DNA of 10,004 bases from Cocleimonas sp. (lineage in GTDB: Bacteria; Pseudomonadota; Gammaproteobacteria; Thiotrichales; Thiotrichaceae). Position 1 is the stretch's first letter; each line of letters starts with the position of its first letter. Of this stretch, positions 1 to 5,366 are shown piece by piece. The stretch covers positions 1 to 10,004 of the forward strand of contig JAGLDQ010000080.1 in assembly GCA_023145535.1 (NCBI GenBank). Reading direction: 5' to 3'. The position numbers and the translations under genes were made by a program. A model generated the notes under the pieces. It was not told the DNA's origin, made no database searches, and was given only the letters and a program-made list of their open reading frames with translations.

Positions 1-1328
1 TGCTGAATTTCTTCAGGCTCAGGCTGGTAGGCATAAGGGATAGGAATATTATTTTCATGGGCAAACTGAGACACGGCTTCGCCTGCCGCTAACATACATT
101 CCGAAACTAATTGACGACTGCCATCATTTTGATAAGGCTGAATAGAGATTTCCCCGTCTTTGACGTAAATATTTACATCCGGCAAGTCCAGCATCGCGGC
201 ATTATTGTCAAGACGGCGTTGACGATAACGCTCCGTCAGTGCTTTTAAATCTGCAAAAGTGCTGTCTAATTCCTCATTGGCATCATCATAGGTGGTGCGA
301 GTCACTTTAATTTGTGAGAAGCAAACCTCAATATCTTCTAGCGCTCCCGTTGCAGAAACGATAAAACCAATCGAAAGCGCAGGGCTTTGCTCGTGTAAAC
401 CTAAACCTAATTTTTCGGTAATACCTGCGGGAAGCATATGTACGGTTTGATCCGGCAAATAAAGATTGCTACCCCGCGCACGCGCTTCAATATCTAACTC
501 AGAATCAGGGATTATAATTGAAGAGGCATCCGCAATATGTACCCATAAACGATCACCTTCAAGTGAAATGGCATCATCAGGATCTTGATTACCCACATCA
601 TCAATCGCCCATGCTTGAAGATGCTTTAGGTCACGACGCTCTGTTTCAATGGCCTCAGGAATGTCTAGCTCAGGCTTACTCATATCCACATTAAAACGAC
701 GTGGCCAAGGATTATATGCTTGCGGCCAATAATTTAGTCTAAGCAATAATTTATGTGCATCCTCCTTCGTTTCACTGATTTTCAATGTTTTTAGAATGCG
801 ACTATTTTCACGCTCACTACAAGCAAGTTGCTCCACTTCAACCAAATGGGTGTGATCTTGTGGCTCTATTTGCCCTTTTTTAATACGCGCAAGCAAACCT
901 TCCCATGCTTCTTTTTTGGCTTTCGCGGCTTCACGCTCCTGCTTTTCTGCAACAATTATATCGATTGAGCGTGTTTGAATAGCATCGGTATCGCCTTCAA
1001 AATAAAGCCCATCAACGACTAACATCCAGCTAGACCATGCACTTTGCGGTGTATAATCACCGTATAAAAACTCGGCTAATTCGGCAAGAGAAACGGTTTC
1101 TTCTTCCAGTAACTCCAGCGTTTCGTCAAGGTTATCCAGTGTTTTAGGGGTCGCTAACTCCAAATGATCAACATCTTTAATCGGCCCAGGATGAAGTAAT
1201 TTAATATCTTTATCTCGCACCCGCTTGGTGGTCTTAAAAAATAGAATATCAAACTTATCGGCAACCTTGGTAACAACTGCTGCTTTGCTCTTATAGTAGA
1301 CTAATGCGCCTTTTGTTATTTCTGACAT
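1..1328 (-). CDS. RNase II/RNB-family exoribonuclease (N-terminal 442 residues, cut by window edge)
   Basis: The reading frame starts at ATG 1328-1326 and stays open to the left edge, so the C-terminus is missing. The translation begins MSEITKGALVYYKSKAA. After an N-terminal region of about 235 residues that includes a charged helical stretch (about 125-155), the RNB catalytic core begins. The motif AIDDVGNQDPDDA at about 241-253 matches the RNase II active-site pattern: D243, D249, D251 and D252 correspond to the four magnesium-binding aspartates of E. coli RNase II. Further RNB-like sequence follows (WVHIADAS, then ARGSNLYLPD and HMLP, about 262-300). The family degrades RNA processively 3' to 5' in the cytoplasm. 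The N-terminus is not a clear cold-shock domain, so this is better called an RNB-family protein than rnb or rnr proper. No good Shine-Dalgarno precedes the ATG. The gene lies 143 bp beyond the caspase gene in the same direction and is probably a housekeeping neighbour with its own promoter. Confidence 0.9.
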   Translation of the reverse strand, partial: MSEITKGALVYYKSKAAVVTKVADKFDILFFKTTKRVRDKDIKLLHPGPIKDVDHLELATPKTLDNLDETLELLEEETVSLAELAEFLYGDYTPQSAWSSWMLVVDGLYFEGDTDAIQTRSIDIIVAEKQEREAAKAKKEAWEGLLARIKKGQIEPQDHTHLVEVEQLACSERENSRILKTLKISETKEDAHKLLLRLNYWPQAYNPWPRRFNVDMSKPELDIPEAIETERRDLKHLQAWAIDDVGNQDPDDAISLEGDRLWVHIADASSIIIPDSELDIEARARGSNLYLPDQTVHMLPAGITEKLGLGLHEQSPALSIGFIVSATGALEDIEVCFSQIKVTRTTYDDANEELDSTFADLKALTERYRQRRLDNNAAMLDLPDVNIYVKDGEISIQPYQNDGSRQLVSECMLAAGEAVSQFAHENNIPIPYAYQPEPEEIQ

Positions 1329-1362
1329 TTATCGTGTATTTCGGTATCAATTTAAGTGGGCA

Positions 1363-1408
1363 GTTATAGTAGCGTACAATGAGATTTTATGTTGAAATTT
1401 AATTTCAA
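1363..1408 (-). promoter_or_regulatory. Possible promoter region of the RNB gene with an AT-rich dyad
   Basis: The spacer 1329-1471 separates two genes on the same strand. On the minus strand a TATAAC hexamer (1368-1363) could act as a -10 box about 35 bp ahead of the RNB start codon, but no convincing -35 lies at the right distance. Just upstream is a perfect 7-bp inverted repeat, TTGAAAT (1392-1398) and ATTTCAA (1402-1408), with a 3-base loop. It has almost no GC and no following T-run, so it does not look like a terminator and could be an operator half-site pair or chance. No clear rho-independent terminator for the caspase gene is visible here. Confidence 0.25.
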
Positions 1409-1471
1409 ACAATACGTTTAGGGCGTAAAATTATTAAACTACTTTTAGGCAAGCACTGAGTTAACCAGCCC

Positions 1472-3427
1472 CTATTGCTTGATCGTTATATCAATTGATT
1501 TGCTCGTCCAATCAACAATCTCGGCTACCTCACCCTCTATCATAAGGGAACGATCATGTGCATTGCTCATCAAGGTCTCTAAAATAGAATGAAGACCCCG
1601 CTGATTATTTTTTTCTTTATACAACTCTAAACCTTGTTGCGACATGATGCTGGCATCAAATTCTTTCTCGCAAATCATTAACTTAAGATAGTCTTGCACA
1701 CAGGCACTTCCTCCCCTGCTCTCAATCAATTCATCTTTAATTCCCAGCTTAATCGCTTTACCCTCATAAGCTTTGACTGTTGACTGTGCATTAATTTGTC
1801 CTTCCTGTGTGCTATGGATGTGCGATAGCCAAACACCTGACAGAAGTACAGGAGTAATATCACCATTACTCCCATCAAAAAACAGTAACGCGCAGTATAA
1901 CGGCTTCGGGTAATTGGGTTTCAAGCGTAATTCCAGATAAAAACTAGGTTTCTGCCGTTTACCGTCATCATATTGATATTCAAATACAACCGATTTATTA
2001 ATATACTCACGGTTATTATAAGTAATCACGATATCGACAGCATCAGGAGGAATATTTGAGACAGGGTTATTAATCGTAAACTTATGCCAAAAACGCGCCA
2101 TTGAAGCTAACTGATGGAGTGCATCAAACGCTTTTTCTTGTTTTATAAATAACGGTTGATCATTACCGCCCTGAACAATATAAAATGCATTATCCTTATC
2201 TTTTTTTAAAGTATAATCATAATGATCGGGTTGGTGTTTTAAATAGTGTGCAGGAGACTGACTGTCACCCTCTTCTTCTAACCACTTGATCATGACACTT
2301 TGCTGATCACCACAGTCTATTTTAATTGGCATTTTTTCAAATGATTTCTGGGTAATAACCGCACTATATTGCCCGTTATCAAGTCGTGAGGGATCTTCTA
2401 TTGTCAGCACACTATCAAAACTATTGAGTGTTTGAATAGTCGCCTTGGTAATGGCATTTGCGAGCGTTTGGCTATCGACACTTTCCTTAAAAAGCGTCAT
2501 TTCATCCTTTTTATTTAAACCATGAATAGCCCCTGCATTGACGACCCATTCGTTTTTATTCTTAGTGACAAGCAAAGTATTAGGAAGAATTTGTCCTCCC
2601 AAGACCGTTTCCATCTCACTCGCCCCTGCAATCGCCTCAACCTGCGGACTTTGATTGAGATTATTACGTAAAACAAAGGCATGAACACGGTTACGCAACT
2701 CCCGATAGCTAACGGGATATTGCAAGGTCGTGAGGGTTTTACATAAGGAATAAGTAAATAAACCATGCACATTAAAATCATCACCGACTATTTTCTCACG
2801 CGATAACTGAAAGTCTTGGCAAGCAGACAGTAACACATGCTTACCTTCCGCTAATCCCCCTAGGCTAGCAAGATCCGCCTTCATGCGCCGACTAAAGAGG
2901 TAACTACTCAGCGGTGATTGCTCCAATACAGTTGGAATCCTACGCACTTGCTCCATTCCATCCAGCTTAAGACGTGTACCATGACCGCCATGGCAGCAAT
3001 CCAGTAAAACAACGACATGCGCCCCCGTCTCGGCAAGATCTTTAATTAAATAACGCAGTTCTTTATCTCGAAGATCAGGCGATCCGTCCACTCGACTATC
3101 ATGACAAATTAAAGACTCTTCCAACCCATCAGGTTCAATATCCTTAAACTCATTAGCCGTTTTAGATTGTGCGCCATGCCCTGAGAAGTAGAAAAGCGCA
3201 ACATCATCTGCTTGTGCTTGTTGGGTTAAATGCTGTTGAAATTGTTCAATAATAGCTTGACGTGTTGCTTGCTGACTCTTGAGCATTTTTATATTTTTCA
3301 CGTCTGCTGCAAATTTTAACTGCAACGTTTTAGAGAGTAAATCAACATCATTATGACAGCCATTAAGTGACATGCGTGGATCTATTTTGTATTCATTAAT
3401 CCCGACCAGTAAGCAATAAATAGCCAT
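1472..3427 (-). CDS. Caspase-family (peptidase C14-like) protein with large C-terminal extension
   Basis: This 651-residue protein has an N-terminal caspase fold. The first strand is AIYCLLVGINEY (2-13), followed by LNGCHNDVDLL (21-31). FYFSGHGAQ (79-87) supplies the catalytic H84, and VVLLDCCHGG (139-148) supplies the nucleophile, most likely C145 by alignment with the usual D-x-C-H-x-G pattern. HVLLSACQDFQLSRE (197-211) and HGLFTYSLCKTL (221-232) correspond to the small-subunit part. Residues from about 275 onward are a long extension. It starts with a segment (AGAIHGLNKKDEMTLF, about 297-312) like the beta-barrel piece that follows caspase domains in many bacterial homologues; the rest (about 340-651) I do not recognise. 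No signal peptide or membrane helix is visible, so it should be cytoplasmic. A good ribosome site, AGGGGA (3440-3435), sits 7 bases before the ATG in the 14-bp gap after the upstream caspase gene, so the two are surely co-transcribed. The extension may regulate or target the protease; that is inference. Confidence 0.88.
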   Translation of the reverse strand: MAIYCLLVGINEYKIDPRMSLNGCHNDVDLLSKTLQLKFAADVKNIKMLKSQQATRQAIIEQFQQHLTQQAQADDVALFYFSGHGAQSKTANEFKDIEPDGLEESLICHDSRVDGSPDLRDKELRYLIKDLAETGAHVVVLLDCCHGGHGTRLKLDGMEQVRRIPTVLEQSPLSSYLFSRRMKADLASLGGLAEGKHVLLSACQDFQLSREKIVGDDFNVHGLFTYSLCKTLTTLQYPVSYRELRNRVHAFVLRNNLNQSPQVEAIAGASEMETVLGGQILPNTLLVTKNKNEWVVNAGAIHGLNKKDEMTLFKESVDSQTLANAITKATIQTLNSFDSVLTIEDPSRLDNGQYSAVITQKSFEKMPIKIDCGDQQSVMIKWLEEEGDSQSPAHYLKHQPDHYDYTLKKDKDNAFYIVQGGNDQPLFIKQEKAFDALHQLASMARFWHKFTINNPVSNIPPDAVDIVITYNNREYINKSVVFEYQYDDGKRQKPSFYLELRLKPNYPKPLYCALLFFDGSNGDITPVLLSGVWLSHIHSTQEGQINAQSTVKAYEGKAIKLGIKDELIESRGGSACVQDYLKLMICEKEFDASIMSQQGLELYKEKNNQRGLHSILETLMSNAHDRSLMIEGEVAEIVDWTSKSIDITIKQ

Positions 3428-3441
3428 TATTCAATCCCCTT

Positions 3442-4272
3442 TTAAATGCTAAAAGGCTTCTGCTTAGAAAAAGAAGCGCTCACATTACCACTCAATTCAA
3501 AATTTGGATGCTGAGAGTCATCATAAGAATAACCCTGCGCCTTCACCGTTGAACCCAGCGATAATTTTATTTGCTTTAATAATTGCTCGTAATTCCCCCC
3601 AAAACTCCCCTTACCCCAGACTCTTTTTAAGGTCGCCGTAAATGCGCCATTCGTACCTATATCAAGCGACTCTTCATTATCCTGACAACCTGCCAATAAA
3701 ATAATCGATGCTGAAATATTCGTATCAACCCCTTGTTTTTTCAAAGACTTGTAGAAGGCATTATCCTTTTTTAGTGCATATTGAAGCGCTTTTATCGGCA
3801 AACGACGTGAGATAGGTGTTTCTGCTTGGGCTTGATCTACAATAAAGGGCCTATTAATCGTACCGCTATGACAACTATCTGAAATAATTAAGATACGCAC
3901 CCCTGCTTTAAAACGACTCCAAGCGGATCTTAACTCATCATCAATCAACATTTTGTCATATAAGCACCAAGTTTCATCTTGATTATCCCCCTCATCGCCA
4001 CTGGTATCAGGCAAGTAACTCCCATGACCCGAATAGGAGATAAAGAAAATATCACCCTCCATTAGTTTGTCTGCTGATTGCTTTATAAATTGCAAAACAG
4101 GGTTGCGTGTTGCTGCTTCATTTAGCATTTTGGTTGCTTTAAAACCTTTTTTTGTGGCGATCTTAAAGCAGTCGTTAGCATCATTTTCACAACCGGGCAA
4201 GCTACTTTCATCGCCATAATAGGCAGGATCTATGTGGTTTAGACCAATATGCAGTGAGATTCCTTTTGGCAT
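3442..4272 (-). CDS. Compact metacaspase-like caspase-family protease
   Basis: This 276-residue protein is essentially a caspase domain alone. It opens MPKGISLHIGLNHID and LPGCENDANDC (25-35). FISYSGHGSYLPD (77-89) gives catalytic H83, and ILIISDSCHSG (127-137) gives nucleophile C134. Between them GDEGDNQDETWCLYD (92-106) closely follows the acidic GDE-x-DG-x-DE signature after the catalytic histidine in type I metacaspases. LLAGCQDNEESLD (192-204) resembles the metacaspase SGC-x-D-x-QTSAD segment, whose acidic residues shape a pocket for basic P1 residues, so cleavage after Arg or Lys is more likely than after Asp. That specificity is inferred. NGAFTATLKRVW (208-219) is the small-subunit helix. 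There is no prodomain, signal peptide or membrane segment. AGGAGT (4283-4278) lies 5 bases before the ATG, a strong ribosome site that fixes the start. The gene is followed after 13 bp by the long caspase and preceded by a MITE-bearing gap. Confidence 0.9.
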   Translation of the reverse strand: MPKGISLHIGLNHIDPAYYGDESSLPGCENDANDCFKIATKKGFKATKMLNEAATRNPVLQFIKQSADKLMEGDIFFISYSGHGSYLPDTSGDEGDNQDETWCLYDKMLIDDELRSAWSRFKAGVRILIISDSCHSGTINRPFIVDQAQAETPISRRLPIKALQYALKKDNAFYKSLKKQGVDTNISASIILLAGCQDNEESLDIGTNGAFTATLKRVWGKGSFGGNYEQLLKQIKLSLGSTVKAQGYSYDDSQHPNFELSGNVSASFSKQKPFSI

Positions 4273-4389
4273 AAAATACTCCTATAAATTAAATGATATT
4301 CTTTGATCTATTTTGCTTATAGTTAATGTAACGTAAAAAGCACTGAAATGCGCTCAAAAAAGACTATTATCCAACTGCGCCTGCTCTTA
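4273..4389. other. Leader region upstream of the metacaspase-like gene
   Basis: This AT-rich stretch lies between the MITE-like element and the metacaspase-like start codon. It holds the strong AGGAGT ribosome site at 4283-4278 (minus strand). I could not find a minus-strand -35/-10 pair with good spacing; TATAAG and TATCAT hexamers are present without a matching -35. The stretch next to the element (about 4367-4386) appears to be the far end of the reading frame that the element interrupts. Confidence 0.4.
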
Positions 4390-4548
4390 GGACTGAGGAT
4401 TTAATAACATCCGAAACTATAACGCAGAATTTTTGTTTCAGATTGGATGCTCTCAGGAGGCGCAGAGTATTCTACGCAACGATCTTAGAGCATTTAAGCT
4501 GGGACAAAAAGGCAAGTTAGAGTTCGGGGGTTATTGAATCCTCAGTCC
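4390..4548. mobile_element. 159-bp fold-back MITE-like element with 19-bp terminal inverted repeats
   Basis: The ends are inverted repeats: 4390-4408 (GGACTGAGGATTTAATAAC) pairs with 4530-4548 at 18 of 19 positions. The trinucleotide TTA flanks both sides (4387-4389 and 4549-4551), fitting a 3-bp target duplication. The interior is also symmetric: a TTTTTG block at 4430-4435 pairs with CAAAAA at 4505-4510, ATGCTCT at 4447-4453 with AGAGCAT at 4487-4493, and a near-palindrome at 4460-4477 sits on the exact centre of the element. The whole unit can therefore fold into one long imperfect hairpin. It has no coding capacity, so it would need a transposase supplied elsewhere. A TNA duplication with IS ends is known for the IS1031 group of the IS5 family; assignment to that group is a guess. 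In transcripts it would form a strong stem between the two halves of the cluster. Confidence 0.8.
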
Positions 4549-4549
4549 T

Positions 4550-4681
4550 TAAGGTCGACGGGGATAACTGACTGTTATCGACATCCTTCAACTCTTCAAA
4601 CAATAATTTACGCCAGTCAGAATAGCACGTTGCTCCAATCTCCCGTGTTACGCCTTAGGCTGCATACGAGCTAAATGTCAA
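4550..4681 (-). pseudogene. Possible remnant of the 3' end of a decayed gene, interrupted by the MITE
   Basis: Directly after the stop of the coiled-coil gene the same minus-strand frame encodes protein-like sequence. Eight codons are followed by a TAA at 4657-4655, then about 35 codons without a stop, including ATCYSDWRKLLFEELKDVD and NSQLSPSTLR. No plausible start codon with a ribosome site serves the stretch. The frame runs into the MITE, which supplies nine or so extra codons and a TAA at 4519-4517. If the MITE and one TTA copy are removed in thought, the frame continues as RAGAVG and stops at TAA 4369-4367, which is what an insertion near the end of a real gene would leave. I do not recognise the protein. 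It could be a former member of the cluster or an unrelated remnant; a chance open stretch cannot be excluded. Confidence 0.35.
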
Positions 4682-5326
4682 TTACCTATGTTTCCAAATA
4701 CAGATTAAATTTTGCCAAAAACTACCTTTAGGACAACGCATGGCAAACTCACTCTGCCCTGTTGAATCTTTCGTTTGATCTAAGCTATGACAAGGGTCTA
4801 ATTCACTATCTACCTTTTTAATAACATCTTGATAGAGCGCCTCTAGTCTTCCTTTATAGCTATTTATTTCATTTAAAATTTTCTTTAAATCATTTGTCCA
4901 CTTTTTTAAATCTATCGGCTTTTCAATCGAGTTATCAATTGAACGACATGTTTTTTCATCCGTTAGAGTGGATAGCCTCGCTTTTAAAATATTTGAATAT
5001 TGTTTATGCCTATCCATTTCCGCATCAAGTTCTTTTATCTGATTACAAATAGAGATAATAATATCTTTTTGTATCTTTTTTTCTGGAATACTAAGGCCTT
5101 GATATTCAACTTTTCTAACATACCCCATTCTATTTCTTCGATAAAATCGCCGCCAAACTGTATTTTTGTTTAGCACTGGAAAATTTGATTTGATAACCAA
5201 GTCAGGAATACATTGTACAATGTTTCTTTTTTCTTGAATGCCATTCAGTTTTTTCTTAAATGCTTTGCATTTATCGCTATTTATTTCAACACTATTCTCA
5301 CTCAATCTATGACTAGAAACACGCAT
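4682..5326 (-). CDS. Hypothetical basic coiled-coil protein in the protease cluster
   Basis: This 214-residue protein is of no family I recognise. The N-terminal part (1-75) is basic, with a dense arginine patch WRRFYRRNRMGYVRK (58-72). Residues about 80-175 are rich in Lys, Glu, Leu, Ile and Asn with helical heptad-like spacing (for example IISICNQIKELDAEMDRH and LKKILNEINSYKGRLEALY), so a coiled coil or helical bundle is likely. The C-terminal 40 residues are less regular and end in WQNLICIWKHR. There is no signal peptide, membrane helix or catalytic motif, although seven cysteines are scattered through the chain. The ATG is fixed by a TGGAGT ribosome site (5340-5335) 8-9 bases upstream. 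The gene begins 40 bp after the CHAT-STAND stop and should be on the same transcript. It is markedly AT-rich. Position suggests a partner, substrate or effector of the CHAT-STAND protein; that is inference only. Confidence 0.75.
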   Translation of the reverse strand: MRVSSHRLSENSVEINSDKCKAFKKKLNGIQEKRNIVQCIPDLVIKSNFPVLNKNTVWRRFYRRNRMGYVRKVEYQGLSIPEKKIQKDIIISICNQIKELDAEMDRHKQYSNILKARLSTLTDEKTCRSIDNSIEKPIDLKKWTNDLKKILNEINSYKGRLEALYQDVIKKVDSELDPCHSLDQTKDSTGQSEFAMRCPKGSFWQNLICIWKHR

Positions 5327-5366
5327 TATTTTTTACTCCATTACTATTAATTTTACAGATAAAACA

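Noticed and set aside
1..1328. RNB exoribonuclease as a member of the defence cluster
   Set aside because: It is separated by 143 bp, looks like an ordinary RNase II-family enzyme, and no sequence feature ties it to the proteases; more likely a chromosomal flank.
1392..1408. Terminator after the long caspase gene
   Set aside because: The 7-bp stem is nearly all A/T and is not followed by a minus-strand T-run, so intrinsic termination is unlikely.
2515..2784. Second minus-strand open frame of 89 codons within the long caspase gene
   Set aside because: It overlaps the caspase coding frame out of phase and has no ribosome site or motif.
4390..4548. CRISPR repeat or plain rho-independent terminator
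   Set aside because: There is a single inverted unit, not direct repeats with spacers, and its 159-bp size, matching ends and TTA flanks fit a transposable element better than a terminator.
4682..5326. Coiled-coil protein as a bacterial gasdermin
   Set aside because: Bacterial gasdermins are often beside caspase or CHAT proteases and are of similar size, but this protein looks helical and highly charged rather than beta-rich, and lacks the short hydrophobic inhibitory tail; the call is not supported.
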